A stretch of 64,000 nucleotides of DNA from positions 1,612,001 through 1,676,000 of the forward strand of contig NZ_LT906441.1 of the NCBI RefSeq assembly GCF_900186975.1. The letters run 5' to 3'. The notes beneath the pieces were generated by a model, which saw only the letters and a list, made by a program, of their open reading frames with translations, searched no databases and had not been told where the DNA came from. The stretch comes from Cutibacterium granulosum. GTDB lineage: Bacteria > Actinomycetota > Actinomycetes > Propionibacteriales > Propionibacteriaceae. Made by a program: the position numbers and the translations under genes. Each line of letters opens with the position of its first letter. The first letter of the stretch is position 1. Shown here in pieces: positions 21,569 through 31,154 of this stretch.

Positions 21569-22351
21569 TCAGTGCTCCACCGAGACCGACGAAGCGATGT
21601 ACTGCGCGGTGAGCACTGTGAAGACGTAGGACTGCAGGAGCCCCACGAAGAGTTCGAGAGCGAAGATGGCGAAACTGAAGATGATCGAGACTCCGCCAGC
21701 AAGGTTGTACCCGATGCTGTGTGGATAGGTGAGCAGGAACCCACCACCGACAACGAAGATCATGATGATGAGGTGCCCGGCGAACATGTTGGCGAACAGA
21801 CGGAGGGCCAGCGTCAACGGGCGGGTGATGAAGTTCGAGAGGAACTCCAACGGGATCATGAGCCACCAGAGGTACCACGGGACGCCGGGTGGTAGGACCG
21901 AGTTCTTGAAGTACTTGATGCCCTGGGACTTCACGCCGGCAATGATGTAGACGAACCACGTCACCAGCGCGATGCCGTAGACGTAGCCGATGCGTGAGAA
22001 CGTCGGGAACATGAAGACGAAGAATTCGCCGAACCAGTTGTTGACGAGCAGGAAGGTGAACAGGGCGAAGAGGTAGGGAACCCATCGCGAGTACTCGTGG
22101 CCGATCGTCTCGCGAGCGATGTTGTTGCGAACGAAATTGTAGAAGTACTCGGCAAAGACCTGGCGTTTGCCGGTAGGGACGACCTTGAGGTCGTGACTCA
22201 TCCAGAAGAACAGCGCCAACACCAGGATGGCGGCGATGAGGATCTGCCAGAAGGACTTGTCGGCCCAGTCCACGCCGAAGGTTCCGGGAAAGAAGAAGTC
22301 GTCGACTCCTGGGGACTTGAACTCCAACGGAGCCACTTGAGCGTGGATCAC
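21569..22351 (-). CDS. atpB: Fo ATP synthase subunit a
   Basis: Stator channel subunit of 260 aa with several membrane helices. The conserved helix RPLTLALRLFANMFAGHL includes the essential Arg, and the last helix includes ELFVGLLQSYVFTVLTAQYI. The GTG at 22351 is chosen because AGGAGG lies about 4 nt upstream and the codon overlaps the stop of the preceding small gene. A longer in-frame reading would overlap that gene heavily. Confidence 0.95.
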   Translation of the reverse strand: MIHAQVAPLEFKSPGVDDFFFPGTFGVDWADKSFWQILIAAILVLALFFWMSHDLKVVPTGKRQVFAEYFYNFVRNNIARETIGHEYSRWVPYLFALFTFLLVNNWFGEFFVFMFPTFSRIGYVYGIALVTWFVYIIAGVKSQGIKYFKNSVLPPGVPWYLWWLMIPLEFLSNFITRPLTLALRLFANMFAGHLIIMIFVVGGGFLLTYPHSIGYNLAGGVSIIFSFAIFALELFVGLLQSYVFTVLTAQYIASSVSVEH

Positions 22352-22608
22352 ATGTCCTCCTGGTTCTTGTCCGACACCGAACTCGACGTCCCGTATCGCT
22401 TGACGATGAGATAGACGCTCGCCACGAAACCAACGATGAGGCCCACTGCCAGCAGCCATGGCTTGTCCAGCCATCGACCCAGCAGCCAACCGATGACACC
22501 ATAGAAGAGTAGTCCAGCCAGCAAGTAGCTCAACACTGCCATTCCGTCATCGGAACGCGGTGTGGCACCAGATGACTCTGACGGCTTCACTGTGCGGTTC
22601 ACATCCAT
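22348..22608 (-). CDS. small two-helix membrane protein, AtpZ/AtpI-like
   Basis: The 86-aa protein has two hydrophobic helices (AVLSYLLAGLLFYGVIGWLLG and LLAVGLIVGFVASVYLIV), typical of AtpZ/AtpI-type accessory proteins that help assemble the c ring. The stop overlaps the atpB start. The ATG at 22608 has no obvious ribosome site. A TAATGT sequence 10-15 nt upstream could be a -10 element for this operon. Confidence 0.8.
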   Translation of the reverse strand: MDVNRTVKPSESSGATPRSDDGMAVLSYLLAGLLFYGVIGWLLGRWLDKPWLLAVGLIVGFVASVYLIVKRYGTSSSVSDKNQEDM

Positions 22609-22707
22609 ACCGGGGGATACATTACCCAAAATTCGCAGGGACGTCACTGGCGTGCAGGGCATCGGCGCACGAGGCGATTCGCTCTCAGCAATTCCGATCT
22701 GCTCTGC

Positions 22708-23196
22708 TCACGATTCGTCGGTGTCGGTGGTCCGACGTCGGTACGTCGGCATGTGGATGTGGTCCTGGGCCACGACTGCCCCGACCGTCCACGACACTGC
22801 GCAGGACACGACCGAGACGGCCATCATGGTGTCGTCGAGGAAGGTGAGTCGGCCCAGCAGCGGGATGAGCCCGCCAAGAACGACCATCTGCACGATGAAC
22901 GCCGCCACGGCAGGCCCCATCGTCCCCCGACGGTTCACCGGTCCGTCCTCGGGTCGGGTGTCGCCCATGCGCATCGCATGATCCAGGATGTGCACAGCTC
23001 GTCCAGCGGCCAGGAAGGCCACGGCGACGCCGCCACCGACAGCCGCGCCGAGCACTCCAGAGCCACCGCGCCACACCAGCGCGATGAGCACCACGAGGAG
23101 AGCCGTTGCCCCTGCCCACACCAGACCGTGACGGTAGATGGCGTCGATCACCTCACGCGCGGTCTCGACACGACGACGAGGACGGCGCAGGGCCAT
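22708..23196 (-). CDS. four-helix membrane protein, probable ATP synthase protein I family
   Basis: The 162-aa protein has a basic N-terminus (MALRRPRRR) and four hydrophobic segments around residues 20-55, 90-125 and 125-150. It lies directly upstream of the ATP synthase operon, where actinobacteria commonly carry such a gene. The start has a GGAGGAGG ribosome site 6 nt upstream. The first 44 bp overlap the end of the preceding wecA-like gene. Confidence 0.7.
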   Translation of the reverse strand: MALRRPRRRVETAREVIDAIYRHGLVWAGATALLVVLIALVWRGGSGVLGAAVGGGVAVAFLAAGRAVHILDHAMRMGDTRPEDGPVNRRGTMGPAVAAFIVQMVVLGGLIPLLGRLTFLDDTMMAVSVVSCAVSWTVGAVVAQDHIHMPTYRRRTTDTDES

Positions 23197-24523
23197 GGTG
23201 CCTCCTCCCCGATACCTGGCGACCAGCGAGAAGCGGCTCTGCCACGGGCTGCCCACGGTGTGCAGGTGTGCCGCCCCGGGGCTCAGCAGCCTTCCGCAGC
23301 GCAGCGCTTCCCCCATGCCCGGCCCCGTCGTGACCTGCCCCCCTGCCCTCGGAGGACGGACCGGCGTCATGTGCTAGGGCGTCATGCTGGCATTCACCAG
23401 TACCTGCCGTGTCTGTCGAGGCTGGTGCAGCGGAATGCTTCCTCGTGCCCACGATGGTGAGGACGATGCAGCCTGCCAGCAGGGTGCACACCGTCGTCAC
23501 CGACCACCATCGAGGTTCTAGACCAATCCACACCGTCCCGAAGGAGAGCACGGCCGTCCACAGGTACATGAGCAGCACGGCTCGTACATGGGAGTGGCCG
23601 CGGCGCAGCAGACGGTGGTGGATGTGCTGTTTGTCCGCAACGAAGAACCAGTTGCCCCGCCACGTACGACGCACGTACCCCATGACGAGATCGGCCAGCG
23701 GCAGCGCAATGACCATGAGGGGCAGCACGATCGGCAGGTATGCCGGCACCAGACCGCCGTCCTGGGCAGTGAGCACGGTGGAGTCGATCTGGCCGGTCAG
23801 TGAGATCGTCGAGACCGCGAGCAGGAAGCCCAGCAGCAGGGATCCGGAATCACCCATGAAGATGCGTGCCGGATGCCAGTTGTGGGGCAGGAACCCCAGA
23901 CAGATCCCAGCGGTGACCGCCGTGGTGAGGCTCGCCGTCGTCGCCACGGCGAGGTCCTGCTCATGGGCCAGCAGATACGTGTACCCGAAGAAGGCCAGTG
24001 CACCCAGGGCGACCACGCCGGAGGCCAGACCGTCCAACCCGTCGACGAAGTTGACGGCGTTGGCACACACCACGATGAACAGGACGGTGATGAGGACGGA
24101 TGTGGTGGTCCCCAGGGCAATGATGGAGTTCGGCAGCGGGATCCAGAACATCCGCACACCACCAGTCACGACGATTCCGGCAGCAAGCACCTGACCAGCT
24201 GCCTTGACCCACGCAGCCAGATCGACGAGATCGTCCACGATGCCGACCGAGCAGATGACGGCACCGGCCAGGCAGATGACCCTGATGTCGTGACTGACGA
24301 CCGGGTGACTGCCCAGAAAGGGCAGCTTGGTGGCCAGCAGCGCCGAGACGAGCGTCCCGCCGAGCATGGCCAGACCACCGAAGTACGGAATCGGCACGGT
24401 GTGGACATCTCGGCCACGCACCTGGGCCACAGCCCCCAGCCGGGTCGCCAACTGACGGCACCCTCCGGTGAGCAGGTACGTCGTCAGTCCGGCTGTGAGG
24501 ACGACCACGAGGTATTCACGCAT
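23153..24523 (-). CDS. undecaprenyl-phosphate N-acetylglucosaminyl 1-phosphate transferase (WecA/TagO family)
   Basis: Polytopic membrane enzyme that starts cell-wall glycopolymer synthesis by moving a sugar 1-phosphate onto undecaprenyl phosphate. The 456-aa protein has the family motifs VGIVDDLVDL, NAVNFVDGLDGLASG, ARIFMGDSGSLLLGF and the HIHHRLLRRGHSH cytoplasmic loop. The catalytic core ends near residue 365; about 90 residues of Gly/His/Ala/Arg-rich tail follow and run 44 bp into the next gene. The start at 24523 (MREYLVVV) is inside the end of the tsaC-like gene (8-bp overlap). Confidence 0.9.
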   Translation of the reverse strand: MREYLVVVLTAGLTTYLLTGGCRQLATRLGAVAQVRGRDVHTVPIPYFGGLAMLGGTLVSALLATKLPFLGSHPVVSHDIRVICLAGAVICSVGIVDDLVDLAAWVKAAGQVLAAGIVVTGGVRMFWIPLPNSIIALGTTTSVLITVLFIVVCANAVNFVDGLDGLASGVVALGALAFFGYTYLLAHEQDLAVATTASLTTAVTAGICLGFLPHNWHPARIFMGDSGSLLLGFLLAVSTISLTGQIDSTVLTAQDGGLVPAYLPIVLPLMVIALPLADLVMGYVRRTWRGNWFFVADKQHIHHRLLRRGHSHVRAVLLMYLWTAVLSFGTVWIGLEPRWWSVTTVCTLLAGCIVLTIVGTRKHSAAPASTDTAGTGECQHDALAHDAGPSSEGRGAGHDGAGHGGSAALRKAAEPRGGTPAHRGQPVAEPLLAGRQVSGRRHHGPAPSSSSCRDRA

Positions 24524-25334
24524 GACCAGGTCGGTCCTGGCAGTCGTGGTGTTCCGGCAGGGACTCCTGCGAGGCGGCCTGCTCCGAGCTCGGCGCATTC
24601 TCCTCCGCGGGCACGTCGTGGTCCTCGTGGTCCTCACGGCCGGGATCATCGTCCCCGGCCGAGTCGGTCGGGCCGATCACCTCTGGCGCAACGGTGTGGA
24701 TCTCGTCAAGGCTCAGTGCGCCCTGGCGCAGTATCCTGCCCTCCTCGGTGGAGGCGAAATCGATGATGGTCGACGGGGTCCCCACCCGAGTCGGTCCACC
24801 GTCCAGGTAGACGGCCACCTCGGTACCGAGTTGATCCGCCGCGTCCTGGGCAGTGAGCGCGGCAGGCCGGCCAGATTTGTTGGCACTGCTCACCGCCATG
24901 GGACCAGTCATACGCAGCAGCTCCCGAGCAGCATCGTCGTCGGGGACCCGAATGGCGATGGTTCCAGCCGTCTCCCCCAGGTCCATGGTCAGCGACTCCT
25001 GGGCACGCAGGACGAGAGTGAGCCCACCGGGCCAGTAGGCCTCGGCAAGATCCTGCGCCGCGCGGGGAACGTGCTCGCACAGGGCGGCAAGCACCGCCGG
25101 GTCGGAGATGAGGACTGGCGGAGGCATGTCTCGACCGCGCTCCTTGGCCGCGAGCAACGCGGCGACGGCCACTGGGTTGAGCGCATCGGCACCGATACCG
25201 TAGACCGTGTCGGTGGGAAGCACGATGCACTCCCCCTCGCTGACGGCTCGGGCAGCACGAGTCAGTTCATCACCTCGATGGGCACCAGTGACGTCGAGGA
25301 TGAGCGGTGTCGTTCCGCAGGTCACTTCTTCCAT
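24516..25334 (-). CDS. L-threonylcarbamoyladenylate synthase (Sua5/YwlC/TsaC)
   Basis: Makes threonylcarbamoyl-AMP for the t6A modification of tRNAs reading ANN codons. The 272-aa protein has the YrdC core with PTDTVYGIGADALN, KERGRDMPPPVLI, AYWPGGLTLVLRA and SANKSGRPAALT. An acidic tail of about 50 residues (rich in Glu, Asp, His) follows the core. The start at 25334 (MEEVTC) is chosen for ribosome-site spacing; an ATG nine bases upstream is the alternative. It sits between prmC and wecA in one minus-strand chain. Confidence 0.9.
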   Translation of the reverse strand: MEEVTCGTTPLILDVTGAHRGDELTRAARAVSEGECIVLPTDTVYGIGADALNPVAVAALLAAKERGRDMPPPVLISDPAVLAALCEHVPRAAQDLAEAYWPGGLTLVLRAQESLTMDLGETAGTIAIRVPDDDAARELLRMTGPMAVSSANKSGRPAALTAQDAADQLGTEVAVYLDGGPTRVGTPSTIIDFASTEEGRILRQGALSLDEIHTVAPEVIGPTDSAGDDDPGREDHEDHDVPAEENAPSSEQAASQESLPEHHDCQDRPGHA

Positions 25335-25347
25335 GGATGTCATCCTC

Positions 25348-26220
25348 TCACTGCCGTGCACCCACGGTGAACTGGTCTCGGCGTGCCGTGACGTATCGGG
25401 GGCGCCCGGCAAGATCGTCATGGTCGACGACCTCTCGCCACGGCCCGGCACCAAACAGGGCGAGCACTGCTGCGGCATGGGAGTCGTCGTGCTCCATGAC
25501 GACGAGCCCACCGGGGCGCACGATCCGTGCCATTCGTGACACCAACGGGGTGATGAGGTCCAAGCCCCGATCACCGGCGAACAGGGCATGGTGGGGCTCA
25601 TGGTCGAGGACGTCGCTGGGCATGTGCGTGGCACGTGACAGTGGGATGTAGGGCGGGTTCGTCACGACGACGTCGACATCGGACACGTCCGGCACGCACC
25701 TGGCATCTCCCTCGAACAGCTGCACCCCGCTGCCGAAGAGATTGCGACGCGCCCAGACCAGTGCCTCGGGGGAATTGTCAACGGCATGCACTCGGGCAGC
25801 AGGAACCTCGGCAGCCACGGAACGGGCGATTGCCCCCGATCCAGTGCACAGGTCGACGACCACCGGACACTGCCCCTGCACTGCCAGCGCCCTGGCCTCG
25901 TCGATGGCCGCACCGGCCACCAGCTCCGTCTCCTGACGAGGGATGAGCACACCGGGACCAACAGCCAGTCGGCGTCCCCGAAACCAGCAGTGACCGACGA
26001 TGTACTGCACCGGCTCGCCACAGCTGCGCCGCTCGATCATCTGCTCAAAGGTCTCGGCCTGTTCCTCGGTGGCGTCACCGGCGAGGACGAGGCGCTGCGG
26101 GCTGACGTCGAGCACCGCACACAGCATGAGTCGGGCATCGGCCACAGGAGCAGGGCAGCCGGCGAGATTGAGTTTGCGGGTGGCCATCGCCAGCATCCGT
26201 GAGGGGGAATGCGGATTCAT
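25348..26220 (-). CDS. prmC: peptide chain release factor N5-glutamine methyltransferase
   Basis: Methylates the Gln of the GGQ motif in release factors RF1 and RF2. The 290-aa protein has an N-terminal helical domain, the Rossmann SAM motif [16 protein letters not shown] and the catalytic VVTNPPYIP. The ATG overlaps the prfA stop by 4 bases (ATGA) with a GGAAGGA ribosome site, so enzyme and substrate are co-expressed. Confidence 0.96.
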   Translation of the reverse strand: MNPHSPSRMLAMATRKLNLAGCPAPVADARLMLCAVLDVSPQRLVLAGDATEEQAETFEQMIERRSCGEPVQYIVGHCWFRGRRLAVGPGVLIPRQETELVAGAAIDEARALAVQGQCPVVVDLCTGSGAIARSVAAEVPAARVHAVDNSPEALVWARRNLFGSGVQLFEGDARCVPDVSDVDVVVTNPPYIPLSRATHMPSDVLDHEPHHALFAGDRGLDLITPLVSRMARIVRPGGLVVMEHDDSHAAAVLALFGAGPWREVVDHDDLAGRPRYVTARRDQFTVGARQ

Positions 26221-27350
26221 CGGGGGCGTCCTTCCACCGCTGCCCGCCCGTCATCGTCGGCGGAGTCATCTGCTCCCACTCCCGACTGCGCCAGGCGATG
26301 GGCCAGGTCATCGGCGTGCAGGGCATCGAGAAGTTCCTGCAGCTCGCCATTGAGGACGGCGTCCAGTTTGCGTGTCTTGTAGCCGATCCGATGGTCGGTG
26401 AGCCGATTCTCGGGGAAGTTGTAGGTGCGGATTCGCGCCGACCGGTCCACGGTGCGCACCTGTTGTCGACGCAGCTGGCCGGCCTCGTCGGCAGCCTGTT
26501 CGGCAGCCAGGGCAGCCAGTCTTGCGCGCAGCATGCGCATGGCCTGCTCCTTGTTCTGCAACTGGCTGCGTTCGTTCTGACAGCTCACGACGATTCCGGT
26601 GGGAAGGTGCGTCAGCCGCACTGCCGAGTCGGTCGTGTTCACCCCCTGACCTCCCGGTCCGGAGGATCGGAAGACGTCGACCCGCACGTCCGACATGTCG
26701 AGATCGACCTGTTCGGCGTCCACGTCGGGAAACACGAGAACCCCGACTGCAGAGGTGTGCACTCGCCCCTGGGACTCGGTCACCGGCACCCGTTGCACCC
26801 GGTGCACGCCTCCCTCGAACTTCATCGTTCCGTAGGCAGGACGCTCGTCGGTGCCGCTGAGCGCGGCGACGACGCTACGAAAACCGCCCAGATCGGTGAC
26901 CTGACTGTCCAGTACCGTCATCGTCCACCCCACGGACTCGGCGTAGGACTGGTACATCCGCAACAGGTCGGCAGCGAAGAGCGCCGATTCCTCGCCGCCC
27001 TCGCCGGAGAGAATCTCGACGATCGCATCCTCGACGTCCAGTGGATCGGATGGGGCGAGCAGTTCGGTGAGGTCACGACGGCGGCGATCCAGCTCCTCCT
27101 CCAGACGCTGCACCTCGTCGGCGAAACTGGGATCCTCCTCGGTCAGCTCGCGGGCGGCCTGGAGGTCGTAGCACAATTCATGGCACCGGTCGGCAACCGT
27201 CGCCACATGACGCAGTCGAGCATGTTCCCGCCATGCTCGACGCAGTGCAGTCGGTCGGGACGCGAGCTCAGGTCTGGCCAGCTCGATGTCGAGTTCTGCC
27301 AGACGCGACCTCATCTGTGCGACGGCATCCTCGTCCTCAGGATGAGTCAC
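26217..27350 (-). CDS. prfA: peptide chain release factor 1
   Basis: Terminates translation at UAA and UAG. The 377-aa protein contains the GGQ motif ([18 protein letters not shown], residues 233-235), [18 protein letters not shown] and the anticodon-like domain. The start is GTG at 27350, preceded by GGAGGG. The short polar C-terminal tail is longer than in E. coli. It lies downstream of rpmE, with a hairpin between. Confidence 0.97.
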   Translation of the reverse strand: MTHPEDEDAVAQMRSRLAELDIELARPELASRPTALRRAWREHARLRHVATVADRCHELCYDLQAARELTEEDPSFADEVQRLEEELDRRRRDLTELLAPSDPLDVEDAIVEILSGEGGEESALFAADLLRMYQSYAESVGWTMTVLDSQVTDLGGFRSVVAALSGTDERPAYGTMKFEGGVHRVQRVPVTESQGRVHTSAVGVLVFPDVDAEQVDLDMSDVRVDVFRSSGPGGQGVNTTDSAVRLTHLPTGIVVSCQNERSQLQNKEQAMRMLRARLAALAAEQAADEAGQLRRQQVRTVDRSARIRTYNFPENRLTDHRIGYKTRKLDAVLNGELQELLDALHADDLAHRLAQSGVGADDSADDDGRAAVEGRPR

Positions 27351-27468
27351 CCTACCCTCCCTCCAGAAGGATCAGTCTGTTCTCCGGTGCCGGGGCGCTC
27401 CCCGACCGGACTCCCCCACGGATTGGTTCCCGCGGGACTCGGCAAAAACAATGACGCTGCATAAACAG

Positions 27469-27500
27469 TGACGCTGGAACCCCCGCAGGTCCCAGCGTCA
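27469..27500. terminator. hairpin between rpmE and prfA
   Basis: TGACGCTGG (27469-27477) pairs with CCAGCGTCA (27492-27500). It lies 27 bp after the rpmE stop on the minus strand and may end or attenuate rpmE transcription before prfA. Confidence 0.55.
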
Positions 27501-27526
27501 ACAGGTGAAATGAGCGGCTCAGCGTC

Positions 27527-27742
27527 TCACTTGGCAGCCTTCTTGCCGTAGCGGCGCTCGAACCGAGCAACCCGACCACCGGTGTCGAGGATCTTCTGCT
27601 TACCGGTGTAGAAGGGGTGGCAGGCGGAGCACACGTCGGCGCTCAGCTGTCCGGAGGGAGCCGTCGAACGAGTGGTGAACGTGTTGCCACAGGTGCACAC
27701 CACCGTGGTCTCGTGGTAATCGGGATGGATTCCCTGCTTCAT
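27527..27742 (-). CDS. rpmE: 50S ribosomal protein bL31, zinc-binding type
   Basis: The 71-aa protein [20 protein letters not shown] carries the Cys pairs CTCGN and [10 protein letters not shown], so it is the zinc-containing C+ form. The basic tail RYGKKAAK is typical. It sits downstream of rho and upstream of prfA, the usual actinobacterial order. Confidence 0.97.
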   Translation of the reverse strand: MKQGIHPDYHETTVVCTCGNTFTTRSTAPSGQLSADVCSACHPFYTGKQKILDTGGRVARFERRYGKKAAK

Positions 27743-27879
27743 GATGATCTCCTTGTCTGGTGCCGGGTCGCCATCACCACACAGCGGTGGCTCCTTGCGG
27801 ATGCAGGACGGGCGTGAACCGGCAGTACTGGGTTATTTTGCCTGATGCCCGAGGCAGAATCAAGACTGTATTTTCCCGG

Positions 27880-29886
27880 TCATTCCACCGACGGGGTGGT
27901 CTTCGAGATGGTGTAGAGGAATTCCGCATTCGTCTGCGTTCTGCGCAGCTTGGACAACAACATCTCGAGGGCCTGGGAATCCTCCAGACCCGACAGGACG
28001 CGACGCAGCTTCCACATGATCGCCGTCTCCTCGCGAGAGAGCAGCAGCTCCTCACGTCGGGTGCTCGAGGCATCCACATCGATGGCCGGGAAGAGCCGCT
28101 TGTTGGCGAATTCCCGACGCAGCCGCAGCTCCATGTTGCCGGTTCCCTTGAACTCCTCGAAGATGACCTCGTCCATCTTGGAGCCGGTCTCCACCAGCGC
28201 CGTGGCCAGGATGGTCAGGGATCCACCGTTCTCGATGTTGCGGGCGGCACCGAAGAACTTCTTGGGCGGGTAGAGCGCAGCGGAGTCGACACCGCCGGAG
28301 AGGATGCGTCCGGAGGCCGGAGCCGCCAGGTTGTAGGCACGTCCCAGACGGGTGATGCCGTCCAACAGGATGACGACGTCCTGGCCCATCTCGACCAGAC
28401 GCTTGGCACGCTCGATGGCGAGTTCGGCCACCTGGGTGTGGTCGTCGGCGGGTCGATCGAAGGTGGAGGCGATGACCTCCCCTGACACGGTGCGCTGGAA
28501 GTCGGTGACTTCCTCGGGGCGTTCATCCACCAGGACGATCATGAGGTGCGCCTCGGGATTGTTCGTCGTGATGGAGTTGGCGACGGACTGCATGATCATC
28601 GTCTTGCCGGCCTTGGGGGGCGAGACGATGAGGCCACGCTGGCCCTTGCCGATCGGGCTCACCAGATCGATGATGCGCCCAGTCATGTTCTTCGGACTGT
28701 CCTCCAGCCGCAGCCTCTCCTGGGGATACAGCGGAGTGAGCTTGGAGAACTCCGGACGCTGACGAACCTTCTCTGGGTCCAGGCCGTTGACCGACTCGAT
28801 GCGCGCCAGGGGCGCGAACTTCTCACGACGGTCATTCTCGCGCTTGGCACGCATCTGACCCGAGATGACGTCTCCCTTGCGCAGACCGTTGCGTCGCACC
28901 ATGGACATCGAGACGTAGGCGTCCTCGGAGCTGGGCAGGTAGCCGGAGGTACGGACGAAGGCGTACTGGTCGCGAATGTCGAGGATTCCGTTGCACGGCA
29001 CGAGGACGTCATCCTCGCGCAGGTTGGGCTCGGAGTCGTTGTACCCATTGCGGCGGGGGCGACGGCCCTGGCGATCTCGTTGGCGACGCCGGCGGTTCCG
29101 CCTGCCGCCATACTCTGAGTCATTGCGTGAGTTGTCGTCGTCACGCCGGTTGCCGTCATGACGGTTGCCACCGCGCTTGGCAGAGTTCTCGGATGCCTCG
29201 TCATCGTGGTTGCGGCCAGCCAGGGCGTCCAGACGGGCACCCACCTCCTCGGTCACATCGGCATTCGCACCATCGGCTTGCCGGGAACCGTGATGATCGC
29301 CCGGATCGTGGCTGGACCGACCGCGGGAGTCCTGCGATCCGCGCGAACCCCGTCCGGAGCTTCGTGTGTTGCCGCTCTGCCGGTCCCCGCTGCGTTCCTG
29401 GTCATGATCGCCACTCTGCGCGTCGAGCAGGGCTCCGACGGATTCGCTGGTCTGGGCGCGCTGCTGCTCGTCGGAGTGACGCTGATTGTCCGAGGGGGAC
29501 TCCCGACGTGGGCTACGAGCGGCACGGCGTCGAGTACCGCGATGCTCGGTGGCATCCTGGCCATCGACATGGTTCTCACCGGCACGCTCGGAGGTGGAGC
29601 GTCGGCTCGCTGAGGGCTCAGGCTCAGCAGAGTTCGCAGTCGAGTCGTCACCAGCGGGCAGCCTGTTCTCGGATTTCCTCGCAGTGCGGGCAGACCTGCC
29701 GGCTCCATCGCCCGGTGCGCCGCCGTCCTCCGGCCAACCTGCTTCACGAATTGCCGTGATGAGGTCTGCCTTGCGCATCTGTCTGGCCCCTTTGATGCCC
29801 AGCTGGTTGGCAATCGAACGAAGCTCTGGCAGGAGCATGGCCGACAGCGTTCCGGTGGGCTTTCCGGAATTGGGGGTTTGTGTCAC
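27880..29886 (-). CDS. rho: transcription termination factor Rho with a large disordered insertion
   Basis: Hexameric RNA helicase that ends transcription. The 668-aa protein has the N-terminal Rho_N helices (LLPELRSIANQLGIKGARQMRKADLI). A long Arg/Asp/Gly/Ser/Asn-rich disordered region (about 60-290) is followed by the RNA-binding cold-shock-like domain (GILDIRDQYAFVRTSGYLPS) and the ATPase core with P-loop SPPKAGKTMIMQS and Walker B LMIVLVDERPEEV. GTG at 29886 follows AAGGGAC and matches the usual start. Actinobacterial Rho often has such an insertion; here it is about a third of the protein. Confidence 0.96.
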   Translation of the reverse strand: MTQTPNSGKPTGTLSAMLLPELRSIANQLGIKGARQMRKADLITAIREAGWPEDGGAPGDGAGRSARTARKSENRLPAGDDSTANSAEPEPSASRRSTSERAGENHVDGQDATEHRGTRRRAARSPRRESPSDNQRHSDEQQRAQTSESVGALLDAQSGDHDQERSGDRQSGNTRSSGRGSRGSQDSRGRSSHDPGDHHGSRQADGANADVTEEVGARLDALAGRNHDDEASENSAKRGGNRHDGNRRDDDNSRNDSEYGGRRNRRRRQRDRQGRRPRRNGYNDSEPNLREDDVLVPCNGILDIRDQYAFVRTSGYLPSSEDAYVSMSMVRRNGLRKGDVISGQMRAKRENDRREKFAPLARIESVNGLDPEKVRQRPEFSKLTPLYPQERLRLEDSPKNMTGRIIDLVSPIGKGQRGLIVSPPKAGKTMIMQSVANSITTNNPEAHLMIVLVDERPEEVTDFQRTVSGEVIASTFDRPADDHTQVAELAIERAKRLVEMGQDVVILLDGITRLGRAYNLAAPASGRILSGGVDSAALYPPKKFFGAARNIENGGSLTILATALVETGSKMDEVIFEEFKGTGNMELRLRREFANKRLFPAIDVDASSTRREELLLSREETAIMWKLRRVLSGLEDSQALEMLLSKLRRTQTNAEFLYTISKTTPSVE

Positions 29887-30086
29887 GGATGTCCCTTCGA
29901 ATGTGAGTGAGGGCCTGCTGGATCCCGGATCAGTGAGGGGTGCGAGGGATCCAGACGGCGGTCGTCGATTCATTCACTTGGTCCTAAGTGTGCAGGAAAC
30001 TGCCGCGTCGTGAATCCATGGAGAACGCTCCGGATCATTCCGAGGGCGCCAAGTGAGAGGAAACGCGTCCAACCGCGTTGCAGCTC

Positions 30087-30115
30087 AATATAGCATCTGC
30101 GGCACTGTGGTTCCA
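30087..30115 (-). promoter_or_regulatory. probable rho promoter with an extended -10 and a long leader
   Basis: On the minus strand, TGGAAC (30110-30115) is followed after 17 bp by TATATT (30087-30092), preceded by TGC, which makes an extended -10. Transcription would begin near 30080, leaving a leader of about 195 nt before the rho start. A long leader is consistent with autogenous control, which is known for rho in other bacteria. Confidence 0.5.
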
Positions 30116-30125
30116 CGTGCCTGGA

Positions 30126-31154
30126 TCAGGCGTGCAGCTGCACGCCGGCACCGAAGCCCACCTGGTGCACGGCGAAGTCACGGGTGTCTGCTCCCGCCAC
30201 GCCAGCAAGTTGGTCCGTGGTGCCCAGCGCGAGGACCGTGGACCCAGCTCCCGAGATGACGGCAGGCACGCCGCAGGCACGCAGCTGATCGATGAGGTCG
30301 GCCGACTCCGGCATGAGATCGCGGCGAAACGGCTGGTGCAACCAGTCCTGGGTGGCTGCCATGAGGTGTTCGGGGTGGTGCGACAACGACGTCACCAGCA
30401 GGCAGGCCGAGAGTACCTGGCGCACGGCGTCATCGTGGGGCACGCTGTGCGGCATGACGGCCCGTGCGGCCGAGGTGGGCACCCGTCGTTGTGGCACGAA
30501 GACCACCGGGTGAATCCGCGGATCGATCTCGAGATCAACGTGGTGCACAGCCGATACGCTGATTGATTCCCGTGCACCCGAGGCGTGGGAAATCACGTCT
30601 GCGGCAGATGCTGAGTCACCGTCGAGCCAGGAGAGTTGCGCTCCCCCGAAGATCGCCGGGGCCGCATTGTCCGGGTGGCCCTCGATCTGGGTGGCGACGG
30701 CAAGTGCCCAATCCCGGTCAAGGGGCTGCCCGGGGCGAGCAATCCCCCATCCCAGGGCCAGTCCAGCGACGATGGCCGCAGCTGAGGACCCCAGCCCACG
30801 GGACTGGGCGATCCGATTGTGCGCGTGCAGCATCAACCCGCACCTCGGGTCGGGGTGGCCAAGATCGGCCAGGGCACGTCGAATTGTCGCGATGACGAGG
30901 TGGGACTCGTCACGGGCAATGGTGTGCTCCCCCTCCCCCGTCACGTCGATCTCGACCCCACGGCCATCGAGGGTGGACACCGACACCTCGTCCCACAGGT
31001 CGAGGCACAGCCCCAAGCAGTCGTAACCCGGTCCCAGGTTTGCCGAGGTGGCCGGCACCCGTACCGTCACCTCGTGGGAGCCGGTTCCTCGCCCCGGCAC
31101 CACCGGGGAACCAGCCTGGGATGGTGCGTCCATCGGTGCGGTCTCGGGACTCAC
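30126..31154 (-). CDS. thrB: homoserine kinase
   Basis: GHMP-family kinase that phosphorylates homoserine in threonine synthesis. The 342-aa protein has an extra Pro/Ser-rich N-terminus, then [27 protein letters not shown], the ATP loop [17 protein letters not shown] and a GHMP C-terminal domain. GTG at 31154 overlaps the thrC stop (GTGA). Gene order hom-thrC-thrB is one operon. Confidence 0.94.
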   Translation of the reverse strand: MSPETAPMDAPSQAGSPVVPGRGTGSHEVTVRVPATSANLGPGYDCLGLCLDLWDEVSVSTLDGRGVEIDVTGEGEHTIARDESHLVIATIRRALADLGHPDPRCGLMLHAHNRIAQSRGLGSSAAAIVAGLALGWGIARPGQPLDRDWALAVATQIEGHPDNAAPAIFGGAQLSWLDGDSASAADVISHASGARESISVSAVHHVDLEIDPRIHPVVFVPQRRVPTSAARAVMPHSVPHDDAVRQVLSACLLVTSLSHHPEHLMAATQDWLHQPFRRDLMPESADLIDQLRACGVPAVISGAGSTVLALGTTDQLAGVAGADTRDFAVHQVGFGAGVQLHA

